36,057 bases of DNA. Source: Liolophura sinensis (Eukaryota; Mollusca; Polyplacophora; Chitonida; Chitonidae). A program made the position numbers and the translations under genes. Below are positions 10,183 to 20,604 of this stretch, piece after piece. Numbering within the stretch: the first letter of the stretch is position 1; the number at the start of each line of letters is the position of its first letter. The stretch lies in the NCBI RefSeq assembly GCF_032854445.1, contig NW_027018354.1, positions 1 to 36,057 on the forward strand, given 5' to 3'. The notes under the pieces were generated by a model. That model had not been told where the DNA came from. It searched no databases and saw only the letters and a program-made list of their open reading frames with translations.

Positions 10183-10731
10183 TTGAATGATCATTTATGC
10201 CATAATCACGTGCACAGCAACGGCTCTTACTCCATGGAAACCAGGGAAATTTGCAATTTTTCAACAGCTGCTGATGCCTGGCTCAATTCCGAATCTTTTG
10301 GCACCTTACTGAAGTGGGTCAGTGTTCAGTTGTACTTTTTACAGCAGACTGTATCAAGTACCTTGTGTTTTTTATGTACAAATGGTGTGGTTTTTCTACA
10401 CGTAGATAAAGACATTGAGATTGTCTTGCACTAAGAAGTAAGGCAATTGCTGGGTGAGTTAAATGGGCTTAGCCCAAAGATTTCAGGTCTTCTGGGCTAC
10501 CGAACGGCACATAACTTATAGTCAAAAGTTGAATATAGTAATGACCAGTCGCGATTGTACAGAGTACAGTGTAGCCGATTTCAATTAACAAAAAGACCAG
10601 GCAAAAATGCAAAAGTGGAAAAACTGTTTCAGTGCTGCTGGTAAGAGGCTAATCCGACGTATTTTGTGACGAGAAATCGAATGGTGCAAACGGCGTTGCT
10701 CTCCGACCAATACTTTTGGCTGTAGCGACAA
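10183..10731 (+). repeat. Monomer u19 (549 bp), class C-like with CCGAATC
   Basis: CAC, TTTTTCAAC, GCTGCTGATG, CCGAATC (a class G base in a class C context), GCACTAAG, CGAACGG, CTGTTTCAG, GCAAACGGCG. Sister of u15. Confidence 0.95.
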
Positions 10732-11280
10732 TTCAATGATCATTGATGTCATAATCACGTGCCCAGCAACGGCTCTTACTCCATGGAAACCAGGGATATT
10801 TGCAATTTTTTAACAGCTGCCGATGCCTGGCCCAATTCCGCATCTTTTGGCACCTTATAAATGTGGGTCAGTGTTTAGTTGTACTTTTTACAGCAGACTG
10901 TATCAAGTACCTTGTGTTTTTTATGTACAAATGGTGTGGTTTTTCTACACGTAGATAAAGACATTGAGATTGTCTTGGACTTAGAAGTAAGACAATTGCT
11001 GGGTGAGTTAAATGGGCTTAGCCCAAAGATTTCAGGTCTTCTGGGCTACCGAAGGGCACATAACTTATAGTCAAAAGTTGAATATAGTAATGACCAGTCG
11101 CGATTGTACAGAGTACAGTGTAGCCGATTTCAATTATCAAAAAGACCAGGCAAAAATGCAAAAGTGGAAAAACTGTTCCAGTGCTGCTAGTAAGAGTCTA
11201 ATCCGACGTATTTTGTGACGAGAAATCGAATGGTGCAAACCGCGTTGCTCTCCGACCAATACTTTTGCCTGTAGTGACAA
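10732..11280 (+). repeat. Monomer u20 (549 bp), class A
   Basis: TTCAATGATC, GATATTTGC, TATAAATG, TTTTTTATG, GGACTTAG, TATCAAAAAG, TAGTAAGAGTC, GCCTGTAGT. Donor-type tail for u4. Confidence 0.95.
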
Positions 11281-11829
11281 TTGAATGATCATTTATGTCA
11301 TAATCACGTGCCCAGCAACGGCTCTTACTCCATGGAAACCAGGGAAATTTGCAATTTTTCAACAGCTGCCGATGCCTGGCTCAATTCCGCATCTTTTGGC
11401 ACCTTACTGAAGTGGGTCACTGTTCAGTTGTACTTTTTACAACAGACTGTATCAAGTACCTTGTGTTTTTTATGTACAAATGGTGTGGTTTTTCTACACG
11501 TAGATAAAGACATTGAGATTGTCTTGGACTTAGAAGTAAGACAATTGCTGGGTGAGTTAAATGGGCTTAGCCCGAAGATTTGACGTCTTCTGGGCTACCG
11601 AAGGGCACATAACTTATAGTCAAAAGTTGAATATAGTAATGACCAGTCGCGATTGTACAGAGTACAGTGTAGCCGATTTCAATTAACAAAAAGACCAGGT
11701 AAAAATGCAAAAGTGGAAAAACTGTTCCAGTGCTGCTGGTAAGAGGCTAATCCGACGTATTTTGTGACGAGAAATCGAATGGTGCAAACCGCGTTGCTCT
11801 CCGACCAATACTTTTGCCTGTAGTGACAA
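11281..11829 (+). repeat. Monomer u21 (549 bp), class C
   Basis: GTCACTGTTCAG, TTACAACAG, GGACTTAG, TTTGACG, GTAAAAATGC. Sister of u5. Private GCCCGAAGATT. Confidence 0.95.
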
Positions 11830-12378
11830 TTGAATGATCATTTATGCCATACTCACGTGCACAGCAACGGCTCTTACTCCATGGAAACCAGGGAAATTTG
11901 CAATTTGTCAACAGCTGCCGATGCCTGGCTCAATTCCGAATCTTTTGGCACCTTACTGAAGTGGTTCAGTGTTCAGTTGTACTTTTTACAGCCGACTGTA
12001 TCAAGTACCTTTTGTTGTTCATGTACAAATGGTGTGGTTTTTCTACACGTAGATAAAGACATTGAGATTGTCTTGCACTTAGAAGTAAGGCAATTGCTGG
12101 GTGAGTTAAATGGGCTTAGCCCAAAGATTTCAGGTCTTCTGGGCTACCGAAGGGCACATAACTTATAGTCAAAAGTTGAATATAGTAATGACCAGTCGCG
12201 ATTGTACAGAGTACAGTGTAGCCGATTTTAATTAACAAAAAGACCAGGCAAAAATGCAAAAGTGGAAAAACTGTTCCAGTGCTGCTGGTAAGAGGCTAAT
12301 CCGACGTATTTTGTGACGACAAATCGAATGGTGCAAACCGCGTTGCTCTCCGACCAATACTTTTGGCTGTAGTGACAA
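11830..12378 (+). repeat. Monomer u22 (549 bp), class G
   Basis: CCATACTCACGTGCA, GTGGTTCAG, ACAGCCGACTG, CTTTTGTTGTTCATG, GATTTTAATTAAC, GACGACAAATCG. Sister of u6. Confidence 0.95.
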
Positions 12379-12927
12379 TTGAATGATCATTTATGTCATA
12401 ATCACGTGCGTAGCAACGGCTCTTACTCCATGGAAACCAGGGAAATTTGCAATTTGTCAACAGCTGCCGATGCCTGGCTCAATTCCGAATCTTTTGGCAC
12501 CTTACTGAAGTGCGTCAGTGTTCAGTTGTACTTTTTACAGCAGACTGTATCAAGTACCTTGTGTTTTTCATGTTCAAATGGTGTGGTTTTTCTACACGTA
12601 GATAAAGACATTGAGATTGTCTTCGACTTAGAAGTAAGGCAATTGCTGGGTGAGTTAAATGGGCTTAGCAAAAAGATTTGACGTCTTCTGGTCTACCGAA
12701 GGGCACATAACTTATAGTCAAAAGTTGAATATAGTAATGACCAGTCGCGATTGTACAGAGTACAGTGTAGCCGATTTCAATTAAGAAAAAGACCAGGCAA
12801 AAATGCAAAATTGGAAAAATTGTTCCAGTGCTGCAGGTAAGAGGCTAATCCGACGTATTTTGTCACGACAAATCGAATGGTGCAAACCGCGTTGCTCTCC
12901 GACCAATACTTTTGCCTGTAGTGACAA
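12379..12927 (+). repeat. Monomer u23 (549 bp), class G
   Basis: CGTAGC, GTGCGTCAG, CATGTTCAAA, TCTTCGACTTA, CTTAGCAAAAAG (dyad broken), TTTGACG, CTGGTCTACC, TTAAGAAAAAG, GCTGCAGGTAAG, TTGTCACGAC. Sister of u34. Confidence 0.95.
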
Positions 12928-13476
12928 TTGAATGATCATTTATGTCATAATCACGTGCCCAGCAACGGCTCTTATTCCATGGAAACCAGGGAAATTTGCA
13001 ATTTTTCAACAGCTGCCGATACCTGGCTCAATTCCGAATCTTTTGGCACCTTACTGAAGTGGGTCAGTGTTCAGTTGTACTTTTTACAGCAGACTGTATC
13101 AAGTACCTTTTGTTTTTTATGTACAAATGGTGTGGTTTTTCTACACGTAGATAAAGACATTGAGATTGTCTTGCACTTAGAAGTAAGGCAATTGCTGGGT
13201 GAGTTAAATGGGCTGGGCCCAAAGATTTGACGTCTTCTGGGCTACCCAAGGGCACATAACTTATAGTCAAAAGTTGAATATAGTAATGACCAGTCGCGAT
13301 TGTACAGAGTACAGTGTAGCCGATTTCAATTAACAAAAAGACCAGGTAAAAATGCAAAAGTGGAAAAACTGTTACAGTGCTGCTGGTAAGAGGCTAATCC
13401 GACGTATTTTGTGACGAGAAATCGAATGGTGCAAACCGCGTTGCTCTCCGACCAATACTTTTGCCTGTAGTGACAA
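12928..13476 (+). repeat. Monomer u24 (549 bp), class G with TTTTTCAAC
   Basis: CTTATTCC, CCGATACC, CCGAATC, CCTTTTGTTTTTTATG, GGGCTGGGCCC, TTTGACG, CTACCCAAGG, CTGTTACAGTG. Head shared with u35. Confidence 0.95.
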
Positions 13477-14025
13477 TTGAATGATCATTTATGTCATAAT
13501 CACGTGCCCAGCAACGGCTCTTACTCCATGGAAACCAGGGAAATTTGCACTTTGTCAACAGCTGCCGATGCCTGGCTCAATTCCGAATCTTTTGGCACCT
13601 TACTGAAGTGGGTCAGTGTTCAGTTGTACTTTTTACAGCAGACTGTATCAAGTACCTTTTGTTTTTGATGTACAAATGGTGTGGTTTTTCTACACGTAGA
13701 TAAAGACATTGAGATTGTCTTGCACTTAGAAGTAAGGCAATTGCTGGGTGAGTTAAATGGGCTTAGCCCAAAGATTTCAGGTCTTCTGGGCTACCGAAGG
13801 GCACATAACTTATAGTCAAAAGTTGAATATAGTAATGACCAGTCGCGATTGTACAGAGTACAATGTAGCCGATTTCAATTAACAAAAAGACCAGGCAAAA
13901 ATGCAAAAGTGGAAAAACTGTTCCAGTGCTGCTGGTAAGAGGCTAATCCGACGTATTTTGTGACGAGAAATCGAATGGTGCAAACCGCGTTGCTCTCCGA
14001 CCAATACTTTTGGCTGTAGCGACAA
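13477..14025 (+). repeat. Monomer u25 (549 bp), class G
   Basis: CCC, TTGCACTTTGTC, CCTTTTGTTTTTGATG, TTTCAGG, GAGTACAATG. Tail shared with u35. Confidence 0.95.
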
Positions 14026-14574
14026 TTCAATGACCATTGATGTCATAATCACGTGCCCAGCAACGGCTCTTACTTCATGGAAACCAGGGATATTTGCAAT
14101 TTGTCAACAGCTGCCGATGCCTGGCTCAATTCCGCATCTTTTGGCACCTTATAAATGTGGGTCAGTGTTTAGTTGTACTTTTTACAGCAGACTGTATCAA
14201 GTACCTTGTGTTTTTTATGTACAAATGGTCTGGTTTTTCTACACGTAGATAAAGACATTGAGATTGTCTTGAACTTAGAAGTAAGACAATTGCTGGGTGA
14301 GTTAAATGGGCATAGCCCAAAGATTTCAGGTCTTCTGGGCTACCGAAGGGCACATAACTTATAGTCAAAAGTTGAATATAGTAATGACCAGTCGCGATTG
14401 TACAGTGTACAGTGTAGCCGGTTTCAATTAACAAAAAGACCAGGCAAAAATGCAAAAGTGGAAAAACTGTTCCAGTGCTGCTGGTAAGAGGCTAATCCGA
14501 CGTATTTTGTGACGAGAAATCGAATGGTGCAAACCGCGTTGCTCTCCGACCAATACTTTTGCCTGTAGTGACAA
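14026..14574 (+). repeat. Monomer u26 (549 bp), class A with TTTGTCAAC
   Basis: TTCAATGACC, CTTACTTCATGG (NcoI site lost), GATATTTGC, TATAAATG, GGTCTGG, TTGAACTTAG, GGGCATAGCCC, GTACAGTGTACAG, GCCGGTTTC. Sister of u36. Confidence 0.95.
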
Positions 14575-15123
14575 TTGAATGATCATTTATGTCATAATCA
14601 CGTGCGTAGCAACGGCTCTTACTTCATGGAAACCAGGGAAATTTGCAATTTGTCAACAGCTGCCGATGCCTGGCTCAATTCCGAATCTTTTGGCACCTTA
14701 CTGAAGTGGGTCAGTGTTCAGTTGTACGTTTTACAGCAGACTGTATCAAGTACCTTGTGTTTTTTATGTACAAATGGTGTGGTTTTTCTACACGTAGATA
14801 AAGACATTGAGATTGTCTTCGACTTAGAAGTAAGACAATTGCTGGGTGAGTTAAATGGGCTTAGCCCAAAGATTTGACGTCTTCTGGGCTACCGAAGGGC
14901 ACATAACTTATAGTCAAAAGTTGAATATAGTAATGACCAGTCGCGATTGTACAGAGTACAGTGTAGCCGATTTCAATTAACAAAAAGACCAGGTAAAAAT
15001 GCAAAAGTAGAAAAACTGTTCCAGTGCTGCTGTTTAGAAGCTAATCCGACGTATTTTGTGACGAGAAATCGAATGGTGCAAACCGCGTTGCTCTCCGACC
15101 AATACTTTTGGCTGTAGTGACAA
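14575..15123 (+). repeat. Monomer u27 (549 bp), class G
   Basis: CGTAGC, CTTACTTC, TTGTACGTTTTAC, TCTTCGACTTA, TTTGACG, AGTAGAAAAAC, CTGCTGTTTAGAAGC. The rare tail is shared with u29. Confidence 0.95.
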
Positions 15124-15670
15124 TTGAATGATCATTTATGTCATAATCATGTGCACAGCAACGGCTCTTACTCCATGGAAAACAAGAAAATTTGCAATTT
15201 TTCAACAGCTACCGATGCCTGGCTCAATTCCGCATCTTTTGGCACCTTACTGAAGTGGGTCAGTGTTCAGTTGTACTTTTTACAGCAGACTGTATCAAGT
15301 ACCTTGTGTTTTCACGTCAAATGGTGTGGTTTTTCTACACGTAGATAAAGACATTGAGATTGTCTTGCACTTAGAAGTAAGGCAATTGCTGGGTGAGTTA
15401 AATGGGCTTAGCCCAAAGATTTCAGGTCTTCTGGGCTACCGAAGGGCACATAACTTATAGTCAAAAGTTGAATATAGTAATGACCAGTCGCGATTGTACA
15501 GAGTACAGTGTAGCCGATTTCAATTAAGAAAAAGACCAGGCAAAAATGCAAAATTGGAAAAATTGTTCCAGTGCTGCTGGTAAGAGGCTAATCCGACGTA
15601 TTTTGTGACGACAAATCGAATGGTGCAAACCGCGTTGCTCTCCGACCAATACTTTTGCCTGTAGTGACAA
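15124..15670 (+). repeat. Monomer u28 (547 bp), class C
   Basis: CATGTGCAC (E-box changed), GGAAAACAAGAAAATTTGC, AGCTACCG, GTGTTTTCACGTCAAATGG (-2), TTAAGAAAAAG, AATTGGAAAAATTG. This is the first length change after 25 exact 549-bp monomers. Confidence 0.95.
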
Positions 15671-16219
15671 TTGAATGATCATTTATGTCATAATCACGTG
15701 CCCAGCAACGGCTCTTATTCCATGGAAACCAGGGAAATTTGCAATTTTTCAACAGCTGTCGATACCTGGCTCAATTCCGAATCTTTTGGCACCTTACTGA
15801 AGTGGGTCAGTGTTCAGTTGTACTTTTTACAGCAGACTGTATCAAGTACCTTGTGTTTTTTATGTACAAATGGTGTGGTTTTTCTACACGTAGATAAAGA
15901 CATTGAGATTGTCTTGGACTTAGAAGTAAGACAATTGCTGGGTGAGTTAAATGGGCTTAGCCCAAAGATTTGACGTCTTCTGGGCTACCGAAGGGCACAT
16001 AACTTATAGTCAAAAGTTGAATATAGTAATGACCAGTCGCGATTGTACAGAGTACAGTGTAGCCGATTTCAATTAACAAAAAGACCAGGTAAAAATGCAA
16101 AAGTAGAAAAACTGTTCCAGTGCTGCTGTTTAGAAGCTAATCCGACGTATTTTGTGACGAGAAATCGAATGGTGCAAACCGCGTTGCTCTCCGACCAATA
16201 CTTTTGGCTGTAGTGACAA
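15671..16219 (+). repeat. Monomer u29 (549 bp), class G with TTTTTCAAC
   Basis: CTTATTCC, AGCTGTCGATACC, GGACTTAG, TTTGACG, AGTAGAAAAAC, CTGCTGTTTAGAAGC. Tail as u27, two monomers away. Confidence 0.95.
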
Positions 16220-16768
16220 TTGAATGATCATTTATGTCATAATCACGTGCACAGCAACGGCTCTTACTCCATGGAAACCAGGGAAATTTGCAATTTGTCA
16301 ACAGCTGCCGATGCCTGGCTCAATTCCGAATCTTTTGGCACCTTACTGAAGTGGGTCAGTGTTCAGTTGTACTTTTTACAGCAGACAGTATCAAGTACCT
16401 TTAGTTTTTGATGTACAAATGGTGTGGTTTTTCTACACGTAGATAAAGACATTGAGATTGTCTTGCACTTAGAAGTAAGGCAATTGCTGGGTGAGTTAAA
16501 TGGGCTTAGCCCAAAGATTTGACGTCTTCTGGGCTACCGAAGGGCACATAACTTATAGTCAAAAGTTGAATATAGTAATGACCAGTCGCGATTGTACAGA
16601 GTACAGTGTAGCCGATTTCAATTAACAAAAAGACCAGGTAAAAATGCAAAAGTGGAAAAACTGTTCCAGTGCTGCTGGAAAGAGGCTAATCCGACGTATT
16701 TTGTGACGAGAAATCGAATGGTGCAAACCGCGTTGCTCTCCGACCAATACTTTTGCCTGTAGTGACAA
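16220..16768 (+). repeat. Monomer u30 (549 bp), class G
   Basis: CAC, CAGACAGTATC, CCTTTAGTTTTTGATG, TTTGACG, GCTGGAAAGAGG, GCCTGTAGT. Tail as u41. Confidence 0.95.
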
Positions 16769-17312
16769 TTGAATGATCATTTATGTCATAATCACGTGCA
16801 CAGCAACGGCTCTTACTCCATGGAAACCAGGAAATTTGCAATTTTTCAACAGCTACCGATGCCTGGCTCAATTCCGCATCTTTTGGCACCTTACTGAAGT
16901 GCGTCAGTGTTCAGTTGTACTTTTTACAGCAGACTGTATCAAGTACCTTGTGTTTTCACGTACAAATGGTGTGGTTTTTCTACACGTAGATAAAGACATT
17001 GAGATTGTCTTGCACTTAGAAGTAAGGCAATTGCTGGGTGAGTTAAATGGGCTTAGCCCAAAGATTTCAGGTCTTCTGGGCTACCGAAGGGCACATAACT
17101 TATAGTCAAAGTTGAATATAGTAATGACCAGTTGCGATTGTACAGAGTACAGTGTAGCCGATTTCAATTAACAAAAAGACCAGGCAAAAATGCAAAGTGA
17201 AAAACTGTTCCAGTGCTGCTGGTAAGAGGCTAATCCGACGTATTTTGTGACGAGAAATCGAATGGTGCAAACCGCGTTGCTCTCCGACCAATACTTTTGG
17301 CTGTAGCGACAA
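16769..17312 (+). repeat. Monomer u31 (544 bp), class C, five 1-bp deletions
   Basis: Deletions: CCAGGAAATTTGC, GTGTTTTCACG, AGTCAAAGTTG, TGCAAAGTG and GTGAAAAACTG. Also AGCTACCG, GTGCGTCAG, CAGTTGCGATTG. This is the shortest monomer in the window. Confidence 0.95.
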
Positions 17313-17861
17313 ATTAATGACCATTGATGTCATAATCACGTGCACAGCAACGGCTCTTACTCCATGGAAACCAGGGAAATTTGCAATTTTTCAACAGCTG
17401 CTGATGCCTGGCTCAATTCCGCATCTTTTGGCACCTTACTGAAGTGGGTCAGTGTTCAGTTGTACTTTTTACAGCAGACTGTATCAAGTACCTTGTGTTT
17501 TTTATGTACAAATGGTGTGGTTTTTTCTACACGTAGATAAAGACATTGAGATTGTCTTGCACTAAGAAGTAAGGCAATTGCTGGGTGAGTTAAATGGGTT
17601 TAGCCCAAAGATTTCAGGTCTTCTGGCTACCGAAGGGCACATAACTTATAGTCAAAAGTTGAATATAGTAATGACCAGTCGCGATTGTACAGAGTACAGT
17701 GTAGCCGATTTCAATAACAAAAAGACCAGGCAAAAAATGCAAAAGTGGAAAAACTGTCTCAGTGCTGCTGGTAAGAGGCTAATCCGACGTATTTTGTGAC
17801 GAGAAATCGAATGGTGCAAACCGCGTTGCTCTCCGACCTATACTTTTGGCTGTAGCGACAA
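17313..17861 (+). repeat. Monomer u32 (549 bp net), class C
   Basis: ATTAATGACC, CAC, GCACTAAG, GGGTTTAGCCC, GACCTATAC. Four compensating indels: GTGGTTTTTTCTAC (+1), CTTCTGGCTACC (-1), TTCAATAACAAAAAG (-1), GCAAAAAATGC (+1). Also CTGTCTCAG. Confidence 0.95.
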
Positions 17862-18409
17862 TTCAATGATCATTGATGTCATAATCACGTGCACAGCAAC
17901 GGCTCTTACTCCATGGAAACCAGGGATATTTGCAGTTTTTAACAGCTGCCGATGCCTGGCCCAATTCCGCATCTTTTGGCACCTTATAAATGTGGGTCAG
18001 TGTTTAGTTGTACTTTTTACAGCAGACTGTATCAAGTACCTTGTGTTTTTTATGTACAAATGGTGTGGTTTTTCTACACGTAGATAAAGACATTGAGATT
18101 GTCTTGGACTTAGAAGTAAGACAATTGCTGGGTGAGTTAAATGGGCTTAGCCCAAAGATTTGACGTCTTCTGGGCTACCGAAGGGCACATAACTTATAGT
18201 CAAAAGTTGAATATAGTAATGACCAGTCGCGATTGTACAGAGTACAGTGTAGCCGATTTCAACTAACAAAAAGACCAGGTAAAAATGCAAAAGTGGAAAA
18301 ACTGTTCCAGTGCTGCTGGTAAGAGGCTAATCCGACGTATTTTGTGACGAGAAATCGAATGGTGCAAACCGCGTTGCTCTCCGACCAATACTTTTGCCTG
18401 TAGCGACAA
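17862..18409 (+). repeat. Monomer u33 (548 bp), class A
   Basis: TTCAATGATC, CAC, TTTGCAGTTTTTAAC (-1), TATAAATG, GGACTTAG, TTTGACG, TTCAACTAAC. Sister of u9. Confidence 0.95.
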
Positions 18410-18957
18410 TTGAATGATCATTTATGCCATACTCACGTGCACAGCAACGGCTCTTACTCCATGGAAACCAGGGAATTTGCAATTTGTCAACAGCTGCCGA
18501 TGCCTGGCTCAATTCCGAATCTTTTGGCACCTTACTGAAGTGCGTCAGTGTTCAGTTGTACTTTTTACAGCAGACTGTATCAAGTACCTTGTGTTTTTCA
18601 TGTTCAAATGGTGTGGTTTTTCTACACGTAGATAAAGACATTGAGATTGTCTTCGACTTAGAAGTAAGGCAATTGCTGGGTGAGTTAAATGGGCTTAGCA
18701 AAAAGATTTGACGTCTTCTGGGCTACCGAAGGGCACATAACTTATAGTCAAAAGTTGAATATAGTAATGACCAGTCGCGATGGTACATAGTACAGTGTAG
18801 CCGATTTCAATTAAGAAAAAGACCAGGCAAAAATGCAAAATTGGAAAAATTGTTCCAGTGCTGCTGGTAAGAGGCTAATCCGACGTATTTTGTGACGACA
18901 AATCGAATGGTGCAAACCGCGTTGCTCTCCGACCAATACTTTTGCCTGTAGTGACAA
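18410..18957 (+). repeat. Monomer u34 (548 bp), class G
   Basis: CCATACTCACGTGCA, CAGGGAATTTGC (-1), GTGCGTCAG, CATGTTCAAA, TCTTCGACTTA, CTTAGCAAAAAG, GATGGTACATAG, TTAAGAAAAAG. Combines u10 and u23 markers. Confidence 0.95.
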
Positions 18958-19506
18958 TTGAATGATCATTTATGTCATAATCACGTGCCCAGCAACGGCT
19001 CTTATTCCATGGAAACCAGGGAAATTTGCAATTTTTCAACAGCTGCCGATACCTGGCTCAATTCCGAATCTTTTGGCACCTTACTGAAGTGGGTCAGTGT
19101 TCAGTTGTACTTTTTACAGCAGACTGTATCAAGTACCTTTAGTTTTTGATGTACAAATGGTGTGGTTTTTCTACACGTAGATAAAGACATTGAGATTGTC
19201 TTGCACTTAGAAGTAAGGCAATTGCTGGGTGAGTTAAATGGGCTGAGCCCAAAGATTTCAGGTCTTCTGGGCTACCGAAGGGCACATAACTTATAGTCAA
19301 AAGTTGAATATAGTAATGACCAGTCGCGATTGTACAGAGTACAATGTAGCCGATTTCAATTAACAAAAAGACCAGGCAAAAATGCAAAAGTGGAAAAATT
19401 GTTCCAGTGCTGCTGGTAAGAGGCTAATCCGATGTATTTTGTGACGAGAAATCGAATGGTGCAAACCGCGTTGCTCTCCGACCAATACTTTTGGCTGTAG
19501 CGACAA
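18958..19506 (+). repeat. Monomer u35 (549 bp), hybrid u24-like head / u25-like tail
   Basis: CTTATTCC and CCGATACC in the head; CCTTTAGTTTTTGATG, GGGCTGAGCCC, TTTCAGG and GAGTACAATG in the tail. Also CCGATGTATT. Confidence 0.95.
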
Positions 19507-20055
19507 TTCAATGACCATTGATGTCATAATCACGTGCCCAGCAACGGCTCTTACTTCATGGAAACCAGGGATATTTGCAATTTGTCAACAGCTGCCGATG
19601 CCTGGCTCAATTCCGCATCTTTTGGCACCTTACAAATGTGGGTCAGTGTTTAGTTGTACTTTTTACAGCAGACTGTATCAAGTACCTTGTGTTTTTTATG
19701 TACAAATGGTCTGGTTTTTCTACACGTAGATAAAGACATTGAGATTGTCTTGAACTTAGAAGTAAGACAATTGCTGGGTGAGTTAAATGGGCTTGGCCCA
19801 AAGATTTCAGGTCTTCTGGGCTACCGAAGGGCACATAACTTATAGTCAAAAGTTGAATATAGTAATGACCAGTCGCGATTGTACAGAGTACAGTGTAGCC
19901 GGTTTCAATTAACAAAAAGACCAGGCAAAAATGCAAAAGTGGAAAAACTGTTCCAGTGCTGCTGGTAAGAGGCTAATCCGACGTATTTTGTGACGACAAA
20001 TCAAATGGTGCAAACCGCGTTGCTCTCCGACCAATACTTTTGCCTGTAGTGACAA
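19507..20055 (+). repeat. Monomer u36 (549 bp), class A variant
   Basis: As u26, but CTTACAAATG replaces TATAAATG. CTTACTTCATGG, GGTCTGG, TTGAACTTAG, GGCTTGGCCC, GCCGGTTTC, AATCAAATGG. Confidence 0.95.
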
Positions 20056-20604
20056 TTGAATGATCATTTATGTCATAATCACGTGCGTAGCAACGGCTCT
20101 TACTCCATGGAAACCAGGGAAATTTGCAATTTGTCAACAGCTGCCGGTGCCTGGCTCAATTCCGAATCTTTTGGCACCTTACTGAAGTGGGTCAGTGTTC
20201 AGTTGTACTTTTTACAGCAGACTGTATCAAGTACCTTGTGTTTTTTATGTACAAATGGTCTGGTTTTTCTACACGTAGATAAAGACATTGAGATTGTCTT
20301 GGACTTAGAAGTAAGACAATTGCTGGGTGAGTTAAATGGGCTTAGCCCAAAGATTTGACGTCTTCTGGGCTACCGAAGGGCACATAACTTATAGTCAAAA
20401 GTTGAATATAGTAATGACCAGTAGCGATTGTACAGAGTACAGTGTAGCCGATTTCAATTAACAAAAAGACCAGGTAAAAATGCAAAAGTGGAAAAATTGT
20501 TCCAGTGCTGCTGGTAAGAGGCTAATCCGACGTATTTTGTGACGAGAAATCGAATGGTGCAAACCGCGTTGCTCTCCGACCAATACTTTTGCCTGTAGTG
20601 ACAA
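20056..20604 (+). repeat. Monomer u37 (549 bp), class G
   Basis: CGTAGC, CTGCCGGTGCC, GGTCTGG, GGACTTAG, TTTGACG, CAGTAGCGATTG, GGAAAAATTG, GCCTGTAGT. Head as u27. Confidence 0.95.

Larger units (their letters stand above)
8536..10731 (+). repeat. Four-monomer higher-order repeat, copy 2 (u16-u19)
   Basis: Second tandem copy of the 2,196-bp block. It is also the closest relative of u1-u4 at the left edge. u14 and u18 appear to differ by only one or two substitutions over 549 bp, for example TATCAAAAAG versus TATCTAAAAG. This implies recent duplication or conversion. Confidence 0.88.
12379..15670 (+). repeat. Long-range block copy u23-u28
   Basis: Corresponds to u34-u38. u23/u34 share the rare CTTAGCAAAAAG, which breaks the GGGCTTAGCCC dyad, together with TCTTCGACTTA. 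u24/u35 share CTTATTCC and GATACC. u26/u36 share CTTACTTCATGG, GGTCTGG and TTGAACTTAG. u27/u37 share CGTAGC. The offset is 11 monomers for u23-u24 and 10 monomers from u26 on. Confidence 0.82.
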
